NCBI GenBank assembly: GCA_029204225.1 | Contig: CM055093.1 | Span: forward strand, 34,670,525 to 34,734,524 | Length of the DNA: 64,000 nucleotides | Source: Diphasiastrum complanatum | Taxonomy: Eukaryota > Streptophyta > Lycopodiopsida > Lycopodiales > Lycopodiaceae | Reading direction: 5' to 3' | Part shown: piece by piece, positions 1 to 11,368 of the stretch | Layout: each line of letters opens with the position of its first letter | How positions within the stretch are numbered: the first letter of the stretch is position 1 | Notes under the pieces: model-generated | The model's input: the letters and a program-made list of their open reading frames with translations, nothing else | What the model was told of the DNA's origin: nothing | Database searches by the model: none | Program-made: the position numbers and the translations under genes

Positions 1-830
1 GTTGGTCAATGTCTAGCCTTGGCTTAAGGGAAGCATGAAGGTTACGCTCTAATTGGGTGTTCGGACTTGGGCTCGGACTTGGGCTTAGTTATAGTGGGCT
101 ATGACTGGATTGATAACTTGTGGTCGATCAGAGGACACCTAGACTAGACATTTGGCAGCAATTGCACAAGAGGTACCCAAGAGTGTGGCATAGGATTATG
201 GCTATCTAAGTCTTGATCTAATGAGGCTCTTAGTGACAGTCCAGACTAGGCTGGGCATCTCCCTCTCCCTGGTGGGATGATATGGGATGCCATAGCTATT
301 GCCTAGTGGATTGATCCATGATGCCAGTGCTATCCAGGCTAATGCATGCTGGGTGATAATTTATATGTCCAACACTCTTTGGGTACTACTTAACTCCATT
401 ATGAATTGGTGTATAGTTTCATGTCCGATTCGATCAGTTCAAACCGATTCGATCGCCCATTTGGAAACCAAATCGGCTGAATCGGACAGGTTTCAAATTT
501 TTGCCCCTAGGCATGAATTTCAAGATCTATACTCTAGAAATTAGGTTGCACACTGTACATTAAGCATTCAAGTAATGTTTCATGTCCAATTCGTCTGGCT
601 AAAACTGAGTCAAATCACCAATTAGGTAACAGGTTGTACATACTGGTACTATAGTAACGAGTTAGTCTTTAGAGAAGTCAGGACTTGATGATTTTTCAAA
701 AAAAAAAGAGAGGACAAGTCTTAGTTGTACAATCTTGAATGTACATAGTACATACTAGTTAGTAGTAACTTGTTACTACAAGCTGCGGCTAGCTACAGCC
801 TGCTACAGGTAAGTCACGAGGTAGTATACT
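1..830. other. Left edge, non-coding, no gene recognised
   Basis: No convincing coding frame is visible. There is a short 13-bp tandem phrase around 60-87 (cggacttgggct twice) and a cluster of CGATTCGG-like words at about 428-490. A similar word cluster recurs at 8960-9050, so this may be an old dispersed repeat. The short open frames here lack any recognisable domain. Confidence 0.5.
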
Positions 831-982
831 ATATGATCTATCAATAGATGAGATTTACGCTAAAGTCTAATGTCGAGATTCGACGACAGATGTTGACAAG
901 TGCACGTATATGATCTATCAATAGATGAGATTTACGCTAAAGTCTAATGTCGAGATTTGACGACAGATGTTGACAAGTGCAC
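831..982. repeat. Near-perfect 75-bp tandem duplication
   Basis: Two copies, 831-905 and 908-982, are separated by 2 bp and differ at one position (ttcga versus tttga). Each carries the word TGTCGAGATTCGACGACAG. This resembles the TGTCGGATTCCGACA-type subterminal words of the CACTA-like ends at 14899 and 33.4 kb, so the unit may come from that transposon family (inference). The low divergence indicates a recent duplication. Confidence 0.9.
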
Positions 983-1049
983 AGTGGACTCCACTTTCAT
1001 TTCCACATTTGCTAATTTTGTTTGCTTTTCTTTGAGAGACATATCGCTT

Positions 1050-1991
1050 CTTGAGTAGCTTTATTGTTTCATAGAGGCCTCAAGAGTCAAGGCTTAGGCT
1101 TCACTTTTTTATCCCCAAATATTAAGGTCTCATCACTCGTGGAAATTGGTCATTGGATGAAAGGACTAAATTCGGTGGCAGAATGCTTCGCACCATTGTG
1201 CGCGAACTCAATCATTGGGAGATACTTTTTCCAATCCGACTGTTGGTGGAGACATATGCTCTAAACATATCTTCCAACGTCTGGTTGATACGTTCTGTCT
1301 ACCCATCAGATTCTGGGTGATCTGAAGAACTAAAACTAAGGGTTATTTCAAGTTTGTCAAAAACTGACTGCCAGAACTTGCTAGTGTTTGGAGTCACGGT
1401 CACTAACAATATCATTCAACAAGCCATACACTGAACAACTTTTCAACGAAAAGCTGGGCTAGTTCAAATGCCTTGACAATTGATTTAGTTGGTATAAATT
1501 GGGCCATATTGGTTAGCTTGTCAACCACCACTCATAATGGGAAAGTATTTCAATGGATTTTGTGATTGGACTCCCTAAAACCGGGAAGGGTGACGATGCA
1601 TTTCCAAAGGATGTAGAAGACCCGCTATTTTCAGTCTTTATGCTTTATAATATTGGCATTGTTTACAACCTTGAACGTATGCCTCGACATGACCTTTCAT
1701 CTTTGGCCAAAAGAAATTCTGCTTGCGCATTTCGGGGAAATGCGAAAAAGGCGAAGCTATCGCAAACATGGCTCATTTCGGCAGACTGTCCGGCACAGAA
1801 ACCTTTCCCTTACGGACAAGCAGGCCATTCCTTATGGAATAGTCTTCAAGTATCTTGTCATTTCGGGATTGCTTGGGATCTTGCTTCCCAAGGTCATCAC
1901 TAGATCTAGAATTTCTTGTCAGGACATCTGGCCAGATGCGATCGAAAAGCCCATCGGTTCGACAAAGATCTTGAAGTGGTGATAGATACAA
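1050..1991 (-). pseudogene. gypsy integrase remnant
   Basis: The 1991-1773 frame ends in an integrase N-terminal segment (RNGLLVRKGKVSVPDS). Reading the minus strand of about 1360-1180 gives SSSDHPESDG, then TERINQTLEDMFRAYVS, which is the gypsy integrase core around the catalytic glutamate. Stops and frameshifts interrupt it throughout. A further phrase at 1550 (MDFVIGLPKTGKG) on the plus strand resembles the integrase 'DFI.GLP' word in the opposite orientation, suggesting a local inversion. Confidence 0.7.
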
Positions 1992-2018
1992 ATCAGATTG
2001 GATTTTAGCAAAGCATAA

Positions 2019-2790
2019 CTAATTAACCTCTCCAATCCGACTGAAGGCATCGACAACACTGTTCGACGTACCTTTACGATACTTAGTGTCGAAGACGAAC
2101 TCTTGAATGAATTCTGACCATCTAGCCTTACGGCCACGAAGGTCCTTAGCATCACGTATATACTTAAGGGATTGGTGATTAGTCTGAAAGAACTCACATT
2201 TCAACTTGTTAGCATAGAGCTTTTCTTGCCTTAGGAGACCTAAGACAATACGAAGATGCTCTTCATGCTTCTCAAGGGTCCGACTGTAAATTAATATGTC
2301 GTCCAAATACACCATCACAAACTTTCCCAGATATGGATGATGTTCATCATTGGTTGGAAAGTGACAGGTGCATTCGTGAGTCCAAAAGGTAAAACTAAAA
2401 ACTCATAATGACCGTATCTGGTTCGAAAATTAGTCTTAGGAACATCCTCGTTCCTAATCCTTATCTAATGGCATCTTGATCTAAGGTCAATCTTGGAGAA
2501 ATACTTAGCTCCATTTAGACGATCCATTAGTTCATCCATCATAGGTAAGGGATATATGCTCTTGATGGTTAACTTATTTAATTTCTTAAAATTGCCACAC
2601 AAACGTGTGCCTCCATCCTTTTTACTAACCAAAAGGATTGGTGCTCCCCAAGGGGAGTTACTAGGCCGTACGTGGCCCATCTTAAGAAGTTTCTGTAACT
2701 GTTTAAAAATTTCATCCTCTTCCTTAGCGCTAACTCTGTATGGAAAAGGAGATATAGGTTCACTATTGGGAAGTAATTCTATCTGATAGT
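2019..2790 (-). pseudogene. gypsy reverse transcriptase / RNase H remnant
   Basis: The 2680-2465 frame reads through the RT fingers ([18 protein letters not shown], then [13 protein letters not shown] and FSKIDLRS). After a stop and frameshift, the 2318-2019 frame contains the palm motif MMVYLDDILIYS with the YLDD catalytic box, followed by HEEHL and a short jump to an RNase H/linker end (RKGTSNSVVDAFSR). Most of the RNase H is deleted between the YLDD part and KYRKGTSN. It lies between the gag and integrase remnants in the expected order. Confidence 0.85.
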
Positions 2791-3289
2791 CGACACTCCT
2801 TTGCGGAGGTAGGCCATCAGGAGCGATAAATCAATATTTAGACTCTGAACAACATAATTATCAACATAGATTGAATCTTTAAGAAAACAAAGATAAGCTT
2901 TGTACTTGGAGTCTTTCAAATATTTAACAACTTCTAAAGCAGATGCAACTAGATGAGAAGGCTTATCCACATCGCCTTTAAATTCAAAAAATGAGCCATT
3001 ATGCAAAAAGGTTACACTATGAGTTACATTGTCCTTTTTTAAGGTATCATTTTTGTTTTGGAGTATAACCACTCCTTTCCTAAGATTATGTCTACGCTAT
3101 CTAAATTCATATAATATGAAAATCAAGCCGTTCGACATAATCTTGAATCTTGGGTGGCAACTGAGGAACAAGCTGGTCCCAATCTTGCCAATCTTCCCCT
3201 GACGCCATTTTTACCACATACCAATGGTTACTTGGCGCGGTGGCCACTCGAGTTTCTGCACCAATTTAAAATTTATAAAATTATGAGTA

Positions 3290-4290
3290 GGACCATCATC
3301 GAAAAGAACAGTCACAGTTTTTGGTGTCTTATGAACCCATTCATACGAATGAGGTCATGGGGGCCAAAGACAGCTGCATTAAAAGAATAGTTCTCACAAC
3401 TAGTGCCATCCTTGAAGGATAAATCAACAAAATAAATGTTAGAATTACCTGGTGCCTTGAAAGATTTAGAATGCCCACTAGATTTTTTTGTTTCTTCGGG
3501 CAATCTTTTGAAAGATGCCCCTTTTCCGTGCAGGAGAAACACAAGCCGCCGGTCCTTGCCTTGTCATAATCAGCATGATCCAGCTTCACACACTTTTTTC
3601 CGCCCTGGGAACTGGTGTCTGTCTTGTCCTTGCCCCGCTTCGTGAAAATTTTCTCTCTTTTTTGCTCAACCTTGGGCAAACTTTGCTCCTTATGGGAGAC
3701 TAAGTGGGCGTCATCGAAGATTTTCGCAAAGCAAATAGCATCCTTGATAGTCTGCGGTTGGTTGCATTGCACTTCAAGTTGGAACTTTTTCGGAAGCCCC
3801 AAAATAAAATGAAGTTTTATTAATACGAGGTCGATTCGCGAATTCAATCGAGGCTTCCTGGAATGCCTGTATGTAGGCGTCTAACGGTCTACTACGCATT
3901 TGCATAGTGCCACCAATGCTCAAAATCATCCAAGACCGGTTGATTTAAAGGCTTCTTGAAAGGCTCCCAAATGGTAGGGGTACCGGCCCTATCCTTCAGG
4001 GCCTGCCACCATGTGTACGCCTTATTGCGTAAAAACATGAGGGCAGTAACGATCTTCATGCTGCCAGGTGGATCGTGCATGGAAAAATTACTATTTCACC
4101 GATCAGGCTTGGGAGGAGGAGAAAGTACAATTGTACGTTCATGAGGTGGAGGATAAAAGGTCCATTTTCCTCCTTTGAAGTTGTGAGAATGCTTTAGTTG
4201 TGAATTTTTTTGTGATTGCAGGTGGCTTAAGGAAAGGAGGATGGAAGAGGCCCAAGAGGAGGCTATGGGAGGTGGAGAGTTACATCCCAC
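3290..4290 (-). pseudogene. gypsy gag (capsid, zinc knuckle) running into protease remnant
   Basis: The 4080-3892 frame has the retrotransposon gag signature KIVTALMFLRNKAYTWWQAL. A frameshift leads to the 3847-3341 frame, which holds a CCHC zinc knuckle CFSCTEKGHLSKDC typical of nucleocapsid RNA binding. Downstream, near 3300, the phrase LFDDGPTHNFI matches the gypsy protease active-site region (usually DSG or DTG followed by THNFI), here altered. At least two frameshifts separate these parts, so no polyprotein can be made. Confidence 0.8.
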
Positions 4291-7200
4291 AGGCCTGTAC
4301 TTGCTGCAGGTGCAGCCTGTGGTATCTCTTCCATTCCCTCGCCATCTTTCTTTAGATTCCAGAATAGGTTTTGCTTTGAATCTCTAAATTATAAAGTTTT
4401 AAAGTTTTAAACTCATAAGTTTTAAATTTATGTTATAATAGTTTTAAACTTATAAGGTTATAAGCTATAAGACTTTTGAAAAGTTTGAAACTTTTTTCAC
4501 AAAGTGTAAGGTTGGAAATTTGCAAGTAGTGCATCCTAATCTACATCTCATTGGCTCATGAGGGCCAATCATGTTAAGAGGTGTAAAGCAACGAGTTAAG
4601 AGTACAGGTGGGGATCAGGGCTGGTGCTTCCTTTCAAACCGATATTTTGATCATAAACAGCTAGATTCTATCTTTTAGGATTGGTACCCTCTTCAAAAAA
4701 ATCATGTCTTGCTGTAAGACTGCCATCGACTCCCAAAGGCACTATAAGTGAGGGTGAACCATCTACTAGACTGGTGCCCTTTTCAGAAGGTCTCCGCCTT
4801 GCTCTGGAAAGTGCTCTGATGGGAGGATAAGAGCACACATAGATACCCATTCCATTATTAAAAGTTACAGGAAATTTTAAACTTCAAAGTTTTTCTTTTC
4901 CATTCGTAAGGATTCAGGAATGACGTTTCGTGCGCTACTACAGAACCATGGAACATATTATCATGTCCAAAATATTGGAATAGATTAGTAATAAGTATAC
5001 TGTCACTTGAGTATTGATCTTTGAAAAAGATATCAAGACAACTATCACTGAACTGGTTTTAGGCCCCCATACAATGAAACATTGCAGTAGAGGTTAATAA
5101 GGCCCCACATACCATAGATGATAGAACAATAGTATAAGCCCTAGTGTGATGTCCTTGGATTTCCTAGCAACAATCTTATAGGGACAGTTTCTGCTAGTAA
5201 TTTTCGTTACTATTGCTAGTCACAGTTTATAGATCGCAGGTTTCTGCTGATCTTTGTTTTTTGACAAATCTGTTGTCTTTTCTTGGTGATAATTGTGAAA
5301 TTGCAGAGAAGAGAGAATTGAAATCATCTCAAGGAATATAGCATGCATTGGTCAGCCACCTTGGAAATCGTTATGGTGCCAGAGACCAGTTTGGTTGCAA
5401 GGATTTTATTTTTCAAATGCAGGTGAAGTTGAAATTTCAGCCAAAACTGAGTTTCTGGTTGTTTAGAGAGTTCAACGACTAAAATTTTTACATGCCCATT
5501 AAGAAAACCTACATCATTTACTCACTTTGTTTTGTTTTTGTTGTCATTGTGACATTTTTGGTAGCACCTTTCGACATGTTTTTGGTCATATGCCTAGTTA
5601 AGTTTGCTGATGTTTTCACACAATCTCAATTTCCTTTTCCACTTTCCAGAATTGTCTGAAGAACTAACTAGCATTTATTCTGATTGGTGTCTCGATGAAC
5701 GTATTCCAAATGAAGCTTTAGCAATTTCATAAACATTGTATAAAAACACACGGATAAGCTCTTCATATGAGTCATACTTTGTGAGTACGTGCTTGCTACC
5801 AATCATTGGTATCAGACTGACTGTTCTACATCCCGTTGTTGAGCTCGACTATGACATGTTGGATTGCCAATAATTCAGTTGTTATCTTTCTACAATTATT
5901 TTCATGCTAACTTGACACTTCATCCTTATGTGGTTTTATTACATCCTACTTTAGATGTCGATGTCAATGTGCAAGATTGATCGAATAATCATTAAGATCA
6001 GCGTCAATATTGCTATCAATACTTCTAGGAGTTGCAAATATTCGAACTGGAGAGCATCTGCGTGCTTCAAGTCGCTTATCTGAACCATTTGACAGCTTAC
6101 CTGATTGTATCATTGCTGTGATACTGATTCAATGCAATTTTTATGATGCAATTCGATTCCTGTGATAGGATACTGTATGGTACTCTTTCCAATTTTTTTA
6201 TGAACATCTTTTTTCTTCATCTAAAGGCAATGATAGTGGAAAAGGCTGGTGATTGTTGAAGGTCATACTTGTTAAGTGGACATTTACTAGTTTTTCTGGT
6301 GAGTTTAATGTGGTATATATTGGTAATAAAATAATTCTCTACTTCAACATGTGATAAATACAACCATCAATCATCAACTCCATGTCTACATCACATATTT
6401 GTAACCACTATACAAGCCAATTTATGCACTTTTTTCCGGGTTGCGCATACAATTTTCCATGAAGGAAATTCCAGAATGTAAGCCCCATTATGTATTTGGG
6501 TTCCTTGACTTGTTTAATAGATAAAATCTCAAGAACCTTTTTTGGTTGCTCTATACTTTAGAAAGCATGTCTTTTCAAGACCTTTGTATATGGAGTTCAC
6601 ACTTTTATCAACTTAAAATTCTATGAACTGCTTTTAAAATCCAAAGCCAATGTTAGATCTGAAATTTTTATATCTAGTAAAGATCTATTTATCGAAATTT
6701 TTACTTTGCCTGTTCTTGACAAAATTAGTTTGCACTTATTCTTAGAAAGCTTGAATAATGAATGCTCTTTCTCCCTATTTGAAGAAAGTTTGGAAACATT
6801 CAGCTGGTTGCCTGTTCTTGACAAATTTAGTTTGTGCTTATTCTTAGAAAGCTTTGAAATTATGAATGCTCTTTAACCTTATGTGAAGAAAGTTTGGAAA
6901 CATTCAGTTGGTTGCTTGGAAAGATGCTAAGACTCTAGTGGAATCAAAACTATAGTGGAAAAAGTCTTTGAAAAAAAAAGTTGTCTATCCCTAATAGCCC
7001 TTGTTCTTGTGGTGACTCCATTTATTCTAAGTTTCATGATCCTTCTTTAGGTCATGTTGATATTGCAGAAACATTGATCCTACTTTCGTCATTTTCGTCC
7101 TCCTCTTTCAATTGATGCTTGCCTGTTAAAATCTATAACTCTTTTGAGAATATAGGCTTCGTAATGGGTGAAATCCTGGACATGAATCTGGTCATGGCAG

Positions 7201-7619
7201 GAACTTCAAAAGAATAATTTCAGAGTTTGAACAGAACTCCCAGGTATATATGGATTATCTTTAGATTATCAACGGGTGGTGTATTGACCCTGTGACATTT
7301 GATAGGCACCCCATCTGGGTTATTTGGACCCAGACATGAAGGTATTTCAATATTTGGTGATATTGCTCTGGAACTTGAAAGGGATTCAGCTTGTAAGTTT
7401 CTTGTCCCGTGGGATTTATTTGTATGCATGCTAACAGGACTCATATTTATCAATCTAAAGACTTCTAATTTGAAAGGAAGTTCTATTTGGATGTCGTGTC
7501 CTTTTGAACTTTAATGAATCTAAAAATTCTCCCAAGCCAGTCTAGTTTGTTGGAATCAAAGTTCTTATACCACCACTGAGATGCCAAATCATGGTTGATA
7601 TCATGCTTTATGCTGACAG
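4291..7619. other. Non-coding stretch upstream of the CREST gene
   Basis: AT-rich sequence with no recognised gene. It probably holds the promoter and the missing first exon(s) of the CREST gene that begins in the sequence at 7620, because the first visible exon starts two bases into a codon. A minus-strand open stretch at 4850-4668 (contains PPIRALSRARRRPSEK) has coding-like composition but matches nothing I recognise. A tandem duplication at 6708-6913 is listed separately. Confidence 0.5.
6708..6913. repeat. 102-104 bp tandem duplication
   Basis: Two copies start at 6708 and 6810, each beginning gcctgttcttgacaaa and ending in the word ttggaaacattcag followed by ctggtt or ttggtt. They differ by scattered substitutions and small indels, so the event is older than the 831-982 duplication. 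It lies in the presumed 5' region or intron of the CREST gene. Confidence 0.85.
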
Positions 7620-8749
7620 GAGATAGATCTTTGGTGGAGACCTTTGCAAATATTTTGACTTCAATGCCCTTTATCTTTGTTGGACTCCATACTCCAAGGT
7701 ACTGGTCAAGTAAGTCTATGCTTATTAGAAAAGCACTTCAATTGTTAAGTACTATTTTGAACTGGCTGCTACTTCTACTTCACTAGAGAGGGGTTGCACA
7801 CCAAGATACGACTTCGATAACTGCTCCAAAAGGGCAGAAATTTTATGTGTGTGTATGCTTCAGCTCCTGCAATTTAGGAGTTATGCCATAACCAGCAGTA
7901 CTCAGAATCATATAAGGTCTGGCATCCAACCTGCAGGAAGAGACTTGTCACAAGGCTTTATGCAGATTCTGTGGTGGGCGTTGGGCTTGCTTCAAGTTTG
8001 TACCATTCTTCTCGAGGGGAGATTCGAAATGTTTTGAGATGGGGTGACTATGTGATGATTGCAGCAGCAAATCTGGTATATATAGAAACAAGTAGTACTT
8101 CCACAGTTCTTCACAGCATTCAAGTCAGCAAGTCCTTATGCAACCTCTCCCTTGTCATTTTTGCTGCTAGATAAATATGAGATTTGCTAGAAGTGTTCAA
8201 CCATGATATATCATCATGATTCTGATCGTTGAACAAAATACGTTGACCAGTGTTTGTCAAGAGTTCTGCATAAAGGAAAGTCAAACATGTTGTTCCTTGC
8301 ATCAGCTACAGTGCTGCCGTTTCATCCAGTTGGGGTTGCAACTATCCATATGGGAATGAATGAGGTACTAGTTGCCACCTCGGCATGCCTGATTGTCATT
8401 CAATTTTTCCTGCACTGTTGGTTCACTTCAGTCCTTTTTTACCATACTGCAGTATCAACAGGTAGAGTTACCTCGCGTAAACATTGCCTATCTGTTATAG
8501 ATAGGCTCTAAATCATCTTGCTCATTATGAGTAAGTGTTCTGCATTCTTTGAAGCAGGTTACACTAGCTCGGAAGGTGCTTGCTGAGCCTCGTCTGAGAA
8601 AGGCATATGGCATCCATGCTATCTCAACACTGGCTGGAGCTGCTCTGTTTCTTGCAGACGATACCCATCCCGATACCCCTTATATTCATGCAGCGTGGCA
8701 TCTAGCAGCTGCCTTTGGTGCTGCCACCATTAATCAGCTTTTAGAATGA
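7620..8749 (+). CDS. CREST-superfamily membrane protein (3' exons)
   Basis: Four exons join in frame: 7620-7698, 7937-8075, 8251-8364 and 8558-8749, with GT-AG introns (cag acceptors at 7619, 7936, 8250 and 8557; donors aag/gtac, ctg/gtat, gag/gtac). They give 173 residues to a TGA stop. The first visible exon starts in phase, so the N-terminus is upstream and unassigned. Seen in the sequence: ASSLYH (Ser-x3-His), RWGDY (Asp), and IHAAWH (His-x3-His) near the C-terminus. These are the metal-site residues that define the CREST superfamily (alkaline ceramidase, PAQR, Per1, TMEM8). Several hydrophobic stretches fit a multi-pass membrane protein. The closest family I recall is a plant-conserved uncharacterised ceramidase-like protein. 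The substrate is unknown, so the hydrolase role is inference. It appears intact and is not inside a transposon. Confidence 0.85.
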
Positions 8750-9054
8750 AGGCACCTTGCTGAACATGACTTTTCTCGAGACAAGCATTTGTGATGCCAG
8801 TGTTTCTTAATATTCAGAAAAGAGAATATATTGGTCTGATTCTAAACAATTGTGAGGTGCATATTTGGGATATTTTTCATTGTCTGATACCTTTCTGTCA
8901 GATAGATCAATCTGAAAGATTCTCATTCAATACAGCTTCACCTTTGAGCAATGTTGCATGAATCGGCGACTCAAACAATGAATCGTGGTTGCCGAATCAG
9001 CCGACTGATAAAAAAAAGGCCCAAATCGGCCCGATTCGGGACTTTCAGACCTAT

Positions 9055-9057
<3 letters not shown>

Positions 9058-9111
<54 letters not shown>
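9058..9111. repeat. (GA)27 microsatellite
   Basis: A perfect GA tract lies 310 bp after the CREST stop codon, just beyond CGATTCGG-like words at 8960-9050. The interval 8750-9057 is 3' flanking or UTR sequence with no other feature seen. Confidence 0.97.
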
Positions 9112-9115
<4 letters not shown>

Positions 9116-9234
9116 AGGCCCTGTGATTAGCAATGCACAGAACAGTATCATTGTTATTTAGGTACTGAAAAAATGATGTGAAGCTTTGTCCATGCAATGT
9201 AGTACTTGAACGTGCAATAACATAGTATTGTAAC

Positions 9235-9650
9235 CTACCAATCCAGAGGAATGGAAAATGTGTCAGTTTCCTCAAAGTCCAAGGCCTGTTTTTTCTTGCG
9301 CTTATCATCTCTCGGTAAAGGTAAAATGTACAAATGAACTCCTGCTGATCAAAATTAACAGAAACACTAGGCCTTCCAGACATCTTCTCAGCCTTCACTA
9401 CAGCACTTGTGCAGCAATCAAAATCCAGCACTGTGCCACCCTGTGAACTCAAAAGTACTCCAACAAAAACAACATAAGCGAGGGAGATTTCTTCAAAATC
9501 CTCTCTCTGGACGTTTGGTCCCTGTATTGACTGCCCTATAAGATACATAATAATGTATCACGTTGCTACCAAACAAAACTTTGAAGTGCTCCCCGCTGGC
9601 TTGTCGGAGCATGAGGGATAAGTCCGCGGAAAGGTCCCTGAAAATGCAAG
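9235..9650 (-). other. Possible tail exons of an unrecognised minus-strand gene
   Basis: After a good acceptor (cagcag/ga at 9342), the minus strand reads LPRDDKRKKKQALDF and ends in FSIPLDW with a TAG at 9235. Further upstream, after ttttcag at about 9639, it reads DLSADLSLMLRQASGEHFK. Both phrases have protein-like composition, unlike the surrounding DNA. I do not recognise a family and cannot join the pieces with confidence. They could be exons of a gene convergent with the CREST gene, or a gene fragment. Low certainty. Confidence 0.25.
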
Positions 9651-10640
9651 TCACAATTCAAATTTACAACTAGGCATGCTCACCATTCTCTAACAATATT
9701 CACTTTTTTGGTCTCCTAGTTGGCATCAAAGGCCACCACTTCATGTGGCATTGTTGCAATATTTCTTTGATCATCAGAAGAAGATTTTCCTTGGACTGTT
9801 GCACCTTGCTTGTTATTTTTATAGATCTTTTTCCTCAACAATGGAGAGTCTCCTCTCCCGCTCTGATATCTTTGCTGTCTCTCAACATATATTTGGAGTA
9901 CATACTTGCTGTGCCTTCCGTTGCTAATTATGCCTTTGTGATTGGTGGCAAAACTTTCACCAAATTCAAAGAGTTCAAACTCCTAAGATGTCTGCATAGA
10001 CATATTCATTTGCTTGTATCACAACAAAAACTCTTAAGTGGAAAAAAGAGAATAAATTAAATTGTGAAGCATTGAATATTAAAGCTTTCTATACACAAGA
10101 CATCTTGATGCCCTATCCATATCTACCTAAGCTGACCTATTAGCTTGTGCCACTGCCATTTCTTTCACTATGCATCAAATAAGTGGGCTCTTTGGACAAG
10201 CCATATGTCCTCAAAATATTGAAAAATAGATGGCTCTGTAGGCAATGACCTACTTTGTGATTAATGTATTGAACATTTTATCCCCTTCTGTCATGCCAAA
10301 TGTGTCTTGTAAATTACTGCCTTCTCCAAAGCAGTCTTAGCCATTGAGTAACAATAACTATCGATACTTGGTACAATTTCTTGATAATTGATCCGTTCAA
10401 TTCAAATGGAACCTCCTATAGAACATCAAATAATTGTTTGTTTGATTGAGGGTTGATAATGAAAATCTTCAACAAGAGTGATATATTAAGAATACTAGTG
10501 GAATAAAATGAACAAAATCAAGTGAAATTGAATCATATGGCAATAGGATTTCCTTTGCATGATAGCCTTTTTATCCCATTTGATCTTATTAATCAATTAT
10601 ATATAATATCGAAGGTTGGAAGCATCACAGACGTTGTTGA
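9651..10640. other. Non-coding stretch, nothing recognised
   Basis: AT-rich DNA with short open frames only (the longest, at 9743, has no recognisable motif). The last five bases before 10641 (gttga) would be one side of the target duplication of the adjacent LTR element. The matching side is lost, so this cannot be tested here. Confidence 0.5.
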
Positions 10641-10950
10641 TGTGAAGAATTATCAGATCACTAAGATCTGATATGTCCCTTTAATCTTTGGTTATGAATA
10701 ACAACATATCTAGCACCATTGACAATGTAGAAATCTAACATCTACTACACACAGAAGATGCAAACTCAATAATATCTTGATCAAACATCACATATATGAT
10801 AAAATGAAATTGTTGTCCGTACAATAACAGTAAGGTATTGTATTTCACACGTGAGGATCCAATACACAACACACAATTGCATTCTACCAGGATATCAACA
10901 CTATAGTGCACCAATGGATATATGAACCAAAAGAGAACTCATGTATAAGC

Positions 10951-11027
<77 letters not shown>

Positions 11028-11350
11028 TATCTCTTCCCACGCTTGTACACTATTTATAACAGGTCCATGCCCTATTTGGATGTCCTTCTCTAATCTTATC
11101 AACAATTGGAAATTTCTAGATCTATTCCAAACTCTACACAAAAATAGACTAGATTCAATGTACCAAAATATTCAAATTTGAATCTTCCCAAACTCGACCT
11201 ACTTACTTTTTTCACACTTTCCAAAAGTGATAATTCAAATGAATTGAGACTAAAAATAACTTTATAAAGTTTATCTCTAAGTATGAAATGCACATTGGCC
11301 TAAATTGCCAAATGAACTAAACAAGACTAAACTAGTTGATATTTCTCACA
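10641..11350 (-). repeat. 3' LTR (710 bp) of the non-autonomous element
   Basis: The boundaries are TG...CA on both strands: plus-strand start tgtgaagaat and end atttctcaca. The right edge abuts the polypurine tract. About 390 bp match the second LTR at 14503-14898 almost base for base, apart from a microsatellite and small indels. It contains the palindromic word cacacgtgag at 10846 and a (GA)36 tract. Confidence 0.9.
10953..11024. repeat. (GA)36 inside the 3' LTR
   Basis: A perfect GA tract of 72 bp. The sister LTR has only (GA)5 at 14837-14846 in the same context (…catgaatgagatca before and aatgtatctcttccc after). The tract therefore expanded in this copy, or contracted in the other, after insertion. 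Confidence 0.95.
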
Positions 11351-11360
11351 CTCCTTCTTC
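11351..11360 (-). other. Polypurine tract
   Basis: On the minus strand, GAAGAAGGAG sits directly before the TG of the 3' LTR, the place where plus-strand DNA synthesis is primed in LTR retroelements. Only 8 bp separate it from the stop codon of the 493-codon ORF. Confidence 0.85.
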
Positions 11361-11368
11361 AACTAGTT

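Larger units (their letters stand above)
1050..4290 (-). mobile_element. Degenerate Ty3/gypsy retrotransposon
   Basis: On the minus strand, gag (from 4290), protease traces (about 3290), RT and RNase H traces (2790-2019) and integrase (1991-1050) follow in the normal gypsy order. All are broken by stops and frameshifts. No LTR pair was found by eye. The right edge fades around 4290 and the left edge around 1000. This is an old inactive insertion. Confidence 0.8.
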
